DNA from: Glebionis coronaria
Lineage: Eukaryota > Streptophyta > Magnoliopsida > Asterales > Asteraceae
NCBI GenBank assembly: GCA_025667525.1
Contig: CM046882.1
Coordinates: forward strand, 546,356,630-546,420,629
DNA length: 64,000 bases
Direction: 5' to 3'
Each line of letters begins with the position of its first letter. The first letter of the stretch is position 1. Below the pieces are notes generated by a model. The model was not told the origin of the DNA. It worked only from the letters and a program-made list of their open reading frames with translations, and ran no database searches. Both the position numbers and the translations under genes were made by a program. Below, one piece after another: positions 19,084 through 31,107 of the stretch.

Positions 19084-22000
19084 TGTCACAATCGGGAATT
19101 TTCCAAGCATTAAATAATAATAAATTATATTATTTTTTTAATCAAAATTTGTTTTCGAGAGATATCAAAGTTATTTGATTCAAAAACGAGAGTTTATTTT
19201 ACATATTGTAAAAGACTGCAAAATATCTGAGAACTGACGCGATACAAATTAAATTTATATTCAATTATTCAGAAATTTTGGTAAATTTTTTTATTAAATT
19301 ATTGAATACTTTTGTTTAGTTTTAATAACGTACGTTGAAAACGAGAACATTCAAATTGCATTATATTTTCTTTGAACACAATTATTCGAGATAAACGATA
19401 AATTGTAACTATTTTAACAAAATATAGAACGGATATGAAAATTAATCGAGTAAATACTCTAATTTATTGGAAATATTATTTCCAAACCAACGGTGCAAAT
19501 TTTAGAAACTGAATAAATTTTTATAAAACACGAACGAGACCCGAACACCGTTTAAACAAGATAAAAGAAAAGTTAGTAAAGTATTTACGTATTCGACCCT
19601 AAACTATGCACATTTTACACTTTCATTTGAGTATAAATACCAAATCTTATCATTTTCACTTCATAAAAACATATCCTAACCCTAAGAGCACACGGTACAG
19701 TCGAGCCATGAAGCTCATGTCGTGGGCAAAAAGTGATACCACATCACCTTTTTCTCCCACGACACCAAAACTCCTCACGATGGCACAACCCCCCTCCCTG
19801 GTTAACACCAACATTCTCGTGTCGTCGTTACCCCACCACTTTTTTTTTAAACAATTTATTTAAACTAAAAACACATTTCATTCATGAATAAAAATACAAA
19901 TACAAATTTGTAAAAAACAATACGCGAAAAAAAACACTAATGGTAACATTTTAAATTTTTTTTTAAAAAAGTATACCTCAGCCCCATGGCGCGAGCCACG
20001 GTGTGGTTGGCTGCGCCATGGGGTCGCGTCATCGACCATGGCGTCGAATGGTTATAGCCAGCCTAAAACCCATGATGCGAGCGAGGGTACGGTTGGCGCT
20101 GTCGTCAACTCGCGCCGTCGTGGCCAGCCGAGAGACGGCTCACCGTACCGTACCCTCTAAATATTTTTCACACACAAAACCTAACCACCATCCTTAATAT
20201 TTCAGAGCCTCCAAAGTATTCCGGCCACCACTTTCAAAAATAAAAAGGTGTCAAAGCTCTTATAATAGCCCGATTACACTCCTACATCACCGATCTAACA
20301 CCACGTCGATATCTCATTATTGCGACGACTCTTGTCACCCTTTGGCCGCTGCCATACTACTCCAGCCACCATCATATAAAGCCACCATCCGCATGTTCGG
20401 ATCTACCACAGCCACATCCACCTTCAGTCGTTCACACAACCATCTTCACCCCACCGTGGTCACCATCATCTGCGCTGCTACCACCACCTCGCCATCACCA
20501 ACATATCTAAAACCCCATCACCATACATGTTAGACCACCAGCCATGGGGTGTTCTTTTGTTGTCATGAATCAGCCTGTGAAGGGTGATTTTATTGTTCGA
20601 GTTTATATTCAGCCGCATAAAGGTGTTCCATCCGAGTTAAGTACAACGAGGGTGCGATGGATTATAAAAATGACCAGCGAGGGGCGTTTGATTATAAACA
20701 CGACCAGGAAGGGTGTGTTTGTTGGGGCAGAAGACACCCCGAGGGGTGTTTGTTCATGATAATAGTTGAAGAGGGTTTTTTTGTTCCGTTTTGTTCAGCC
20801 CATAAGGGTGTTAGTTCGTGGGTTGTTACTAGCCTATAGGAGTATTTGTTTTGGTTATAGTCAGCCACCATCGAGGGTGGTCGTTTCGGAAGAAAGATAA
20901 GCCAAGAATGGCTGTTGGTTGCTGCAAGTTTATGACAGCGAATGGGTGTTTGTTTTGGTCAGTCTCGGGATTTTTGCTTTGTTCAGCCGCGATGGTGCTT
21001 TGGTTATAAAAACGACCAGAAAATGTAGTTTTGGTTCGCCGTGTACCAACAGCAAGGTGCGTCTGGTTCGCTGCGTACCAGCAGCAGCAGCAGGTGCGTT
21101 TGATTCGCTCAGCAGCAGAAGCGTTTAGTTTGCTCAGCAGCAGGAGCGTTTGGTTCGCTGTGTATCAACAGCAGGAGCGCGTTTGGTTCGCTACTTAACA
21201 CAACAGCAGGGGTGTTTGGCTTAGCAGAAAAGCTGTCAGGGTGTGTTTGGGATTAACTGCAGGAGTTATGGGTGCGTTTGGGATAACAACAGGGTTTATA
21301 TGGGCGCGTTGCGGGCAAACAATCTGACTATAAAGGGGCGTTTGGGTTTGCTGATTTTTAGTGTTCGAGTACGTTGGGACGCGGGTCGTCGATAGTTTAG
21401 AGTGTCGGGCACGATTTGGGCTCATGGTTTTTTGTGGTTTAATTCGGCTAATAACTTATCTAATTTTAATTATTATAACGAACTAAAACGGCGGTATGGA
21501 ATGGTTAAATAAATATATCAAACACTATAGTTATTGCGAGAACTATAAAAAGAAACATACATTTAAATATGTGATTAAATAACTTACATCGGGCATTTGG
21601 CTTTTAATATATAACACATTGTGTTTAGTTGTATTTAATTATGGCGATTAAATAGTCTAGCTGGACATATGTTAAAACGTGATTTGCATAGCGTACGTTT
21701 TTTGAAAAAAATGCAAAATATTGATAGTTGGTTAATATGGAAAAGGTTGTATAAATGAATAGGTCATGTCGAAATTTCTATAAGATTATATACATTATAT
21801 TTTGTTCGTTATAAACTACTAATATATTTGTATACCGATAAAACAAATAAATACTATTATAGGTGTAAACCGATAAATAAATGAATACTATTATTGTAAA
21901 CCGATAAAATAAATGAATTCAATTTTATTGATAAACCGATGAAAGTTATACATTTTTACTTAAAGGTGACAGTTATTAATTAAGTGGTGATTTTCTTAAA

Positions 22001-23553
22001 ATGTGTCGAACTATGTTGTTTAATTATTTTTATCACGACCTTTATATTGTAAATACATAATGAATATATACTTTGGTTTATTTTGTAAGATGGTTGTCTC
22101 TGTTATATAATTCAACATAAGAATGGTGTAATTGTCTGGTTATACGTAATGTGTACGGAATACATTACATACTTTGTGTGCGCCTAATTTATTTATTTTA
22201 TTTAACCAACCACCGAACTATTATAACTTGGAACTTAAATATTTTATCAACGGGCAACGTTGATGGACATATCTATCGAGAACTCAAATACACATTTTTA
22301 AGTCATTGAATTTAGCCGATTAGTTAAACCACAACACCATGACCGAGCCGTATCGATTTCCGTTTGCACGGAGCGTATTGTTAGCATCACTATTATTCGC
22401 GCTACTTCGTCGAGGTGAGTTCACCCACTTTTCTAGTTTTGAATTGATTTATAAAGGTTTTATAATCACATTGGGGAGGTACATGCTTGGTCACAAACTA
22501 TTTATAAACTTGCTTGGTTGGTCATAAACCGATTAATTGTTACGTGCTGAGTGGTTAACTCCATTAATTGTCATACTTATAAATGCTGATACTAAACTTT
22601 CTATTGTGTGTTTCATAACCCAAAAATTTAACTGCTTTTCACTGGTTCTCGGGTAGAGACAATGGTTGCAAGAATGAACACAAGTGCATATACTCGTTTA
22701 TGTATTGGTCTAAGTCCCGCTTTAACCCAGTTACTTTGGCCCATTATCATGAACCGTTAATTTCGGACCGGATGACCGGTCGAAAGCGCGAATGTTATGG
22801 ATAGATCTATCGGGGTTGACGCCCTTGTCCAGCTTGGTCCAACAGAGGACAAGCGGGCACAGTTTCATTTGAGTCTGCGGACAGATGTCGTGGGTTAGGC
22901 ATCACTAGGGGCTGCATTATGTGATTATACTACCTGTGTTGTTAACGCTTCGGTGTCATGAGCTTAGACAATAATAAATGCCTTTTTTGTGACTTTGTAT
23001 TTGTTATATTGTCACAAACGGTTGGAAAATCTTGTGGTTAATCAGACACTTCTCTTATTATAAAGAATCTTATTTATTAACTGGAATATCTTTTATGATC
23101 AAAGAATTCAATTAATAACAAGAATATCTAGTATTATCATTAAACTTTGCTTATATAAATAAACTATATGTTTATCCGTACACTTTGCCTTTATTATTTA
23201 ACTCTGTTTTTATCATAAAATCTGTTATTATTAATAAACTCTGTTTTTCATCAAGAAACGCATTTTATTGAGAAAATATGATTTTTAAACTCTTATATTT
23301 TTACTTCAAGGTGCAGTGGTCGACATAAATTCTAATTTTTCATAAACACCTTAAAACAAAACTTATGAAATCACCAACTTTATGTTGACATTTTTAAGCA
23401 TGTATTTCAGGTACTTGACTATGTGGATTATTTGGAGTCTCCTTTGTGGTTTTTAGCATGTAGAGGTCGTTCTCGGATCAAGCTCTCGAATACTCATGAA
23501 GTCACAAGTCCCCAAAGCACATCTTCCGCTGCAGTGAATTTGGGGGTGTGATA
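19084..23553 (+). repeat. E1 left LTR (about 4.5 kb)
   Basis: Compared with the right LTR it differs by about 5% in sampled stretches. It contains a TATA box GTATAAATAC at 19631-19640, then a C/A-rich leader. A region of degenerate G-rich tandem units based on gcgtttggttcgctg (20540-21420) follows. It carries a PIF-like MITE at 19686-20157 that the right LTR lacks. The end gtgtgata is one change from the expected TGTGACA. Confidence 0.88.
19683..20160. mobile_element. PIF/Harbinger-like MITE, 472 bp, TAA target
   Basis: The element 19686-20157 is flanked by TAA on both sides. The inverted ends are GAGCACACGGTACAGTCGAG and, from the right, GAGGGTACGGTACGGTGAG. The right LTR of E1 has a single TAA at the matching place (near 25820), so this is an insertion after E1 arrived. 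A strong internal foldback, CCCCATGGCGC...GCGCCATGGGG, lies at about 19982-20023. There is no transposase. Confidence 0.85.
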
Positions 23554-25222
23554 GATTGGTATCAGAGCCTTGGTTATAGAGAAATAGGTTGCATTAGTAA
23601 CTCTAGGCTATAACCGGCTCTCGGTTTTATTTAGTAGTAACATTCATCGCATCATACTTATTCCACTGCTATATAACTATTTGTAATGCATGGTTGTTAT
23701 TGCTTCGTTGCATGTCATGTTATTACTTGTTTACATGAGTTCGATTGCTTTATTAGTGCACTCAGACATATAATATATTTTTATATATGAAGGATAAAAC
23801 ATTTATCGGGCGTTGTGAGTTACACAATGGTCCCGCAGATCGTTTTATAACAAAACCTAGAGACAGTATGTGAATTTTGGTTGATGATTGGTCGTGAGTA
23901 ATCCCTAGGTTCGAGCTAATTCATTAAAAAGGTTGAGAGGTGTAACAATACTTAATTATGCCTAAGTGGTCCTCATGTTTGATTGAGTGCGAGGTGGAAT
24001 TAAGTATAGGACGTTACACAGCCTATGATTTTTGATGAATTACCTCGGGGGTAGGTAAAACTCGTAGTCTTACGTATTAATGTAGAATGTGTTGTATTTT
24101 CAGAGTCGATCTGAGTCATCAAAAGGTTGAGATGTGTAATAATTCATAGCAAAACTCGGAGCCATTCTTTGTGAGTGAGTTTTGAGGTTGGTTATGATAA
24201 GTTATTACTCAGCTTAGTATTTGATGAGTCTTCCTCGAGGATGGGAATGATTGATGTGATTGGATAATTACTTAATTATAACCGGGTGCTATATAGTTCT
24301 CCTACTTATAACCGTGAGTTTCTTTACTTGATATACATATACGATCGCTTTATCGCCTATCGACACTTATGTTATCCGATGCGGTACTCTCGAAAAATCT
24401 ACTTATGGAAGAGGATTTATTATATACCCATGCTCTTTGCTTTGGTAATTTGGATAATAACGTTTAGAGATTTTAACGATTCTGAATTGGGTTTTTGCCG
24501 GTGACACTTAAGTAGGATGATTTATGAAGTCTTTATTGAAATGGTCGGGGCGCCTTTGCATTTGAATAAAGAAATCATAAATCACCGAACCATAAGTTTA
24601 TAATAACATATTTGCATAGATTAGGACGCTTCTGTATGCAAATATGAGATTATAAATGAGTGGGCTTAAGGATATCCGACATGACCATGTATTTATGGTA
24701 TTGATTTAGTATTCGAGTTTGGAGTGTATTTCTTTTGACTCGGGATTTGTCCATACGTATTTATCATATTTCATCTTTTTATCGTACCATGACGTCGTTT
24801 TGAAGAGTAATTCTTTAAGCTTCGTTTGATTCACGAATTGTTACGTGAATATTTTCTGAATATATACTGATCGACATGAATCTAACGGGCTGGTGGTGGT
24901 CAACCCTTGTTGACTTTTAAGAACTGAAGATTTTTTAGACTCTTCGTTTCGAATGGCTTCCTTTTATTGTTCTATGAATGACGGTCGATTTGTCAGTTAG
25001 ACATGTAGAATAGCTCTCGGATATATTCCACTTCTATATATTGTTTAACTAAGTAACTATTAGTGGAGCACGATTTTAAAAGTTCGGACATAATGATTTG
25101 TGAGCAGATCTAAGTATATTCGATAGAACACTGGGTAATAACCTCAAAATCCTTTTCTCTACACTTTTAATTGGGTAACAACGACTGAGTTCGAGGACGA
25201 ACTCAAAATAACATGGAGTGAA
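23554..25222 (+). other. E1 internal region, non-coding
   Basis: The primer-binding site TGGTATCAGAGCC (23557-23569, complementary to initiator tRNA-Met) opens this region. No gag, pol or other domain is visible in any frame. Loosely repeated phrases (aaaaggttgaga at 23927 and 24120) occur. It ends just before the TGTCACA of the right LTR. Confidence 0.8.
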
Positions 25223-26826
25223 TGTCACAACCGAGAAATTTTCCAAGCAATAAATAATAATAAATTGTATTATTTATTAATCAAAATTTGTTTTCGAGAG
25301 ATATCAAAGTTATTTGATTCGAAAACGAGAGTTTATTTTACATATTGTAAAAGACTGCGCAATATCTGAGAACTGACGCGATATAAATTAAATTTTTATT
25401 CAATTATTCAGAAATATTGATAAAAAAGTTTATTAAATTATCGAATACTTTTGTTTAGTTTTAATAACGTACGTTGAAAACGATAACATTCAAATTTCAT
25501 TATATTTTCTTTGAACACAATTATTCGAGATAACCGATAAATTGTAACTATTTTAACAAAATATAGAACGGTTATGAAAATTAATCGAGTAAATACTCTA
25601 ATTTATTGGAAATATTATTTCCAAACCAACGGTGCAAATTTTAGAAACTGAATAGATTTTTATAAAACACGAATGAGGCCCGAACACCGTTTAAACAAGA
25701 TAAAAGAAAAGTTAGTAAACTATTTACGTATTCGACCCTAAACTATGCCCATTTTACACTTTCATTTGAGTATAAATACCAAATCTTATCATTTTCACTT
25801 CATAAAAACATATCCTAACCCTAAATATTTTTCTCACAAAACCCTAACCACAATCCTTAATATTTTGGCGCCTCCAAAGTATTCCGGCCACCACTTTCAA
25901 AAATAAAAAGGTGTCAAAGCTCTTATAATAGCCCGATTTACACTCCTACATCACCGATCTAATACCACGTCGATATCTCATTTTTCCGACGACTCTTGTC
26001 ACCCTTTGGCCGCTGCCATACTACTCCAGCCACCATCATATGAAGCCATCATCCCCACGTTCGGATCTACCACAGCCACATCCGCCTTCAGTCGTTCACA
26101 CAACCATCTTCACCCTACTGTGGTCACCATCATCTACGCTGCTACCACCACCTCGCCATCACCAACATATCTAAAACCGCATCACCATACTTGTTAGACC
26201 ACCAGCCATGGTTCATCCAGTCATGGGGTGTTCTTTTGTTGCCATGAATCAGTCCGTGAAGGGTGATTTTATTGTTCCAGTTTATATTCAGCCGCATAAA
26301 GGTGTTCCATCCTAGTTAAGTACAACGAGGGTGTTGTGGATTATAAAAATGACCAGCAAGGGGAGGTTTGATTATAAACACGACCAGGAAGGGTGTGTTT
26401 GTTGGGGCAGAAGACACCCCGAGGGGCGTTTTTTCATGATAATAGTCGAAGAGGGTTTTTTTTATCCGTTATGTTCAGCCCATAAGGGTATTAGTTCGTG
26501 GGTTTTACTAGCCTATAGGAGTATCTGTATTGGTTATAGTCAGCCACCATCGAGGGTGGTCGTTTCGGCAGAAAGATCAGCCAAGAATGGTTGTTGGTTG
26601 CTGCAAGTTTATGACAACGAATGGGTGTTTGTTTTGGTCAGTCTCAGGATTTTTGCTTTGTCCAGCCGCGATGGTGCTTTGGTTATAAAACAACCAGAAA
26701 ATGTAGTTTTGGTTCGCCGTGTACCAACAACAAGGTGCGTTTGGTTCGCTGCGTACCAGCAGCATGTGCGTTTGATTCCTCAACAATAGAAGTGTTTGGT
26801 TTGCTAAGCAGTAGAAGTGTTTGGTT
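25223..26826 (+). repeat. E1 right LTR, segment 1
   Basis: Matches 19084 to about 21130 of the left LTR, without the PIF-like MITE. It ends inside the gcgtttggtt repeat array, where E2 sequence begins. The part equivalent to 21130-22490 is missing. Confidence 0.88.
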
Positions 26827-27382
26827 TATGTGTGTCATCTTTACCACTAATTCTATTTCACATATTTGTTAAAGAGTTGATCATGGTTAAAACTTAAAAT
26901 TAATTATGGGTGATTCCATAAATTCTAAATTTTAACCCATTGACATTTTAAATCATCTTTGATTGGTTTGTATGTTTCTTTTCTTCCTTTATTCCACCAA
27001 TTGAACTATGATGTTGTCAATACACACTCTTTGGACATACTTAGCAAATGTTTGCTTCTAATTTGAGATTTCTTTTCGTTCTCCCTCTCAAGTTAGTTAG
27101 TAGGTAGTGCACATACATACATTGGTGTTTATTTTCTTTCTTCTAACCTTTGTGTAGCATGTCACCTTAGCTCATTTTCTTGGTGCCCCAAGCAAGGGAG
27201 AGTAAGCACCAAGGGGGAGCTACTAGCAAAAGTCCGGTTCTTTTCTTCTTCAAAGACTTGTGCTAACCTTTTTGCTTGGACAAAGGGGGAGAAATGATAG
27301 TGCTAAACTCGTTAATAATTCGAATAAACTTGTATTTTACGTAAATGAGTTTATAGTTTTTCGTAATAAAAAAGGGGGTGAT
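26827..27382 (+). repeat. E2 3' internal segment preceding the left LTR (remnant of a second unit)
   Basis: This copy of 46134-46689 includes purine tracts such as acaaagggggagaaatgatag and ends aaaaaagggggtgat directly before the LTR. Its presence outside the 5' LTR is abnormal for a single insertion. Confidence 0.78.
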
Positions 27383-28988
27383 TGTTAATGCAAAGCAATG
27401 CCTAAAAACATTGTTAGTATTAATCTTTCTTAGTTTTGATCACGACAAATTACAAAGACATTTATTGTCAAACACAATCATAAAACGAATTATCTAACAA
27501 ACACTATCATCAAGGTAATAATCATTACACTAACATATCTTAATCATGCTTAGTGATCATAAAAGTGATTAGCCTTAAAACTCACTTTTGTCAAATGTAA
27601 CAAAAGATTTTTAATAAACTTTATTTTTAAGAAAATGTTTTATTAAAATGAAAACGTAAATTTGAATATGGCATATTCCAAATGCCATAAGAATATCCTT
27701 TGAAGGTTTAAACAGCCTCAGATATTTCAAATTCACTAAAAGATAAAAAAGGAGCGGAGTCTAGTACCCGCGGTTCCTTAAGTGCCTACGCGGTTCCCTA
27801 TCGATAAGGAACCGCCTGGGTAGATAAGGATCCGCCCCCAGATAGCCGTTGGCATTTCTCTTCTATTAATAGTGGATCAAATCTTCATTTTCATCAACCC
27901 TTTTTGGACATCTCTTTCAGCCTTCTTTCTCCTATCTAATCCTAGTCATTTGTAAATGATCACTTAATGTGTTAAGTATATTTACTCATGATTATCCTCT
28001 TGATCTCCTTCTTTACCTTGTCCAAAGAGAAGATCACTCACACACTTGTGATGTGATTAAAGATGAAGCATTGATGAAGATCACCTTCTCTTAAAGATCT
28101 AGTCATGTTCATCATTTGTTTATTTGTGTAATGTGTAGATCTAATGTATTTGTGAATACTTGGACTAGTTGTGTTCATCCAAGCTATATGTGAATACTTG
28201 GATTAGAGTTGTGTAAATCTATTACACATGTGTGTGGTTGGATTTGTGTTGTGTAGATCCAAGCTACATGTGTTTACTTAGATATGTTTAGTTGAGTTGT
28301 AATTAATTGTGTTAGTTCTCACTAAACTATAAAGTGATGTGGTTGTGTCTTGTGAGTTCTCACTAAACTATAAAGTGATATGTAGTTGTGTTGTGTGAAG
28401 TTCTCACTTAGCTTCAAAGTGAAGAGTCGTGAAGATTGGTTCTAGATTTGAATTAGAACTCGGCATCTAGCCTTGTGTCGGAAAATGGTGAAGTAGGAAA
28501 CGTTGTGAAGATTGGTTCTAGCTTTGGATTAGAACTCGACATCTAGCCTTGTGTTGTAAAATGGTGAAGTGGGCGACGTTGTGTAGATTGGTCCTAGCTA
28601 AGATTAGGTCTCTTCATTTAGCTTAGTGTCGGAAAACAATGTAAGCAACGTTGTAAGGTGTTCTCCGCCAAGAAGGGAGCTTGTGGATATAGTGGAAATC
28701 TCAAGTAAGGTGTACTCGAGGAGTGGAGTAGGAACGAGGATAGAGCCTCGTTGCCGAACCACTATATATCTTGGTGTCTTCCTACCAGGTTGTTTCTTTC
28801 CTTACTCATTACTTACATTCATTATCATTATACTTACTACACACAGTTAATGCATTAGAATTGAACCTAATCATTATGCAACTAGCTTTCAAGTAAAAGA
28901 TAGTTTTGTGCACTCACCTAATTGAAAGGAATTTTAATGAGGAGATAAACTGATGAGAAACTATTCAACCCCCATTCTAGTTTCTACA
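27383..28988 (+). repeat. E2 left LTR
   Basis: It starts TGTTAATGC and ends TTTCTACA before the primer-binding site at 28991-29002. It contains the palindromic module at 27767-27835 and a TATA-like ttctattaatagtgg at about 27861. Further on are a repeated phrase tctcactaaactataaagtg (28316-28400) and three tandem 76-bp units based on gaagattggttctagctttg (28431-28660). Confidence 0.85.
27767..27835. promoter_or_regulatory. palindromic promoter module, E2 left LTR
   Basis: The core 27790-27815 is a 26-bp palindrome with half-site GCGGTTCCTTATC and one mismatch in this copy (CCCTATC). Partial repeats flank it (ccgcggttcctta to the left, gataaggatccgcc to the right). It lies about 60 bp upstream of the TATA-like sequence. 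Confidence 0.75.
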
Positions 28989-29215
28989 ATTGGTATCAGA
29001 GCGATGGTGACACAAGATCTTGAAAGTATATTGTATTTTAAAACTTGGATCGATCAATTATCTCCTCAAATTAGAAGGTTAAGTTGTAATAAAGTTTTTC
29101 TTTGGTCAAAACTAATTTTTGTTGAAAATAAGCCTTTTAAATTGTTAATATCGCATCTTATTTAGATTAGTAGTGTTAATTCATTTTAGATTTACTCTTG
29201 AAATGTATCTACTAG

Positions 29216-30885
29216 TGATAGGTGTGTAAACACCCATCCTTTTACCACTTAATTCTGGCTAAAACAAGACCAAAATGCGTATTTAATATCATTTGTTTGG
29301 AATTATGCGTGGTTTTTGTGTTTATTGTGTTTTCAGAGCCAACCGGATGATTATTGAAGAAAACATGGGATTGCACGGGATTTATCGAAGAAAAAGACTC
29401 AAGATGAAGTCTATTGTCCAAGAGATGCAAAAGATTTGAAGTCACTGGGCCTATTCGAAGATTTATCGAAGAAAAGGACCAAAGATGGAAGATTTACAAA
29501 AGTCGAAGAAACTCAAGTCTATTAAACGAAGAAATTAAAAGACGAGTTGAATTTAATCGACAACAAATCCCGAATCAGAATCGAAAACGTCAACTTTTCT
29601 GAAAAGACGAGAAGACAAGAAGAACGGGAGAAAGCCCACTCACCAACAAAAGGGAACACCTATATAAAGGGTTCCCCTCACACACTTTGCACCCAGTTTT
29701 TAGTTTTTCTTTCTCCTTCTTTTTCTCCCTTTTAGTTCGTAGCATCACCAACACCACTAGGGTGTTTGGTGATCTTGATCTTTGTTTTTTTCAATCTTGT
29801 AATTTTAATCCTTGTTTTGTTATTGTTAAAACATTAAATCATCAATACAAATTCTTGTTTAATCTTCCCATTTCATCTTGTTCATCATCATCTTTTTATT
29901 CAAGTTCTTAAGTTCTTGTTTGATTGATTTGATCTTTAAAAGTTGTTGGGTTTTGTGTTTTTGTTGATAGGATTTGTAGTTTATGATTAGTAGATGCTTG
30001 GTGTTTAGCTTTATTTAAGATTCGGTGAAAAACTTGGTGATTTTTGGATTAAAATAGTTTTCCTTGTTCTTCGGGGTAAAGTTACTGTTCTTGAAGTTCC
30101 CCAGGTTCCGAATGAACCTAATCTTCCGGATGAACACTAAGTTCCGGATGAACAACTAAAGTTCCGAATGAGTTTATGTTAAGAAAAGTTCCGAGTCAGT
30201 CTAGAAGTTCCGAATAAATTTTCCTTTCAAAAAGTTCCGAATGAACTTAAACTTCCGAATGAACACCAAAGTTCCGGATGAACTAGAAAGTTCCGAATGA
30301 ATGTGTTTTTGAAAAGTTCCGGATGAATGTCATTTTTAAAAGTTCCGAATGAGTTTTTCCTTTAAAAGTTCCGAATGAATTTTTCCTTTAAAAGTTCCGA
30401 ATGAGCAATAAGTTCCGGATGAACAAAACTTCCGAATGAGTTGAATGTTCCGAATAAACTTCCGTATCAAAGTTCCGCATAAAGATCCGAGTGAAGTTCC
30501 GAACGAAGTTCCGGATCAAGAGTTCCGGACCAAGTTCCGAGTGAAAAGTTCCGAATCAAGGTTAAAGTTCCGAATCAGTTTTCTTTCTATCTTACTTACT
30601 GTTTCTTTTTGTATCTGTCTTAATATTTCTCATTGTTTCTTTATTTTATATTCTAAGTTTAAGTTAATTTTAATTCCAATATTTTAATTCAAGTTTTTAT
30701 TAATTGTCGTTAAATTAATTGTTTTTGATTTAAGTTTCCATTTTAATACATTTAAACTTTTTAGTAGATTAGAAAACTAAACCCCCTTTTTTAGTAACCA
30801 AGAACAATCATTCCACTTAGAACCAAGATCAATTCGAGAGGATATCGAGAGAACTTAGTTGAACCCATACAAAAGCCGTGTATCA
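29216..30885 (+). repeat. E3 left LTR
   Basis: Ends TGATAGGTGTG and GTATCA. A TATA box (acctatataaaggg) lies near 29659. From about 30080 to 30570 the LTR carries roughly thirty degenerate copies of AGTTCCGAATGAAC and its variant with CCGGATGAAC. Confidence 0.93.
30080..30575. repeat. degenerate array of AGTTCCGAATGAAC units in the E3 LTR
   Basis: Short units with core GTTCCGAATGA or GTTCCGGATGA are repeated with spacers of variable length. The array is preserved almost unchanged in the right LTR at about 39597-40090. Confidence 0.85.
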
Positions 30886-30887
30886 AA

Positions 30888-30902
30888 TGGCGCCGCTGCC
30901 GG
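30888..30902 (+). other. E3 primer-binding site (tRNA-Asp)
   Basis: TGGCGCCGCTGCCGG matches the complement of the plant tRNA-Asp 3' end (TGGCGCCGTTGCCGG) at 14 of 15 positions and begins 2 bp after the LTR. Confidence 0.88.
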
Positions 30903-31107
30903 CTCTTCTCGTTAAGATCAAAAGTTTTTTGTGAGAACTTGGATTTTGGGATCCGTTCCCCGTGAACGTTACTTTTTCATAAAAACTTTCAAAAAAAAAA
31001 AAATCCTAAAAAATATAAAATTTTCAAAAATACAAAAAAATTAAAAAAAACATAAAAACCAAAAATATTTTTGCTTTGCTTTTCTTTGTTCGTTCTTTTG
31101 CAGGTGT

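Noticed and set aside
20003..20533. Ala/Thr/His-rich ORFs near 20-20.5 kb and their copy at 26006-26197
   Set aside because: The first falls inside the PIF-like MITE. The others are C/A-rich LTR leader sequence duplicated in both E1 LTRs, with no intact conserved frame.
27767..27835. The GC-rich repeats as a CRISPR array or bacterial operator
   Set aside because: The context is a plant LTR; the units are palindromic half-sites without regular spacers.
29242..29911. Small ORFs repeated identically at 38757-39426
   Set aside because: They lie in the two LTRs of E3 and are identical only because the LTRs are; there is no protein-like conservation beyond that.
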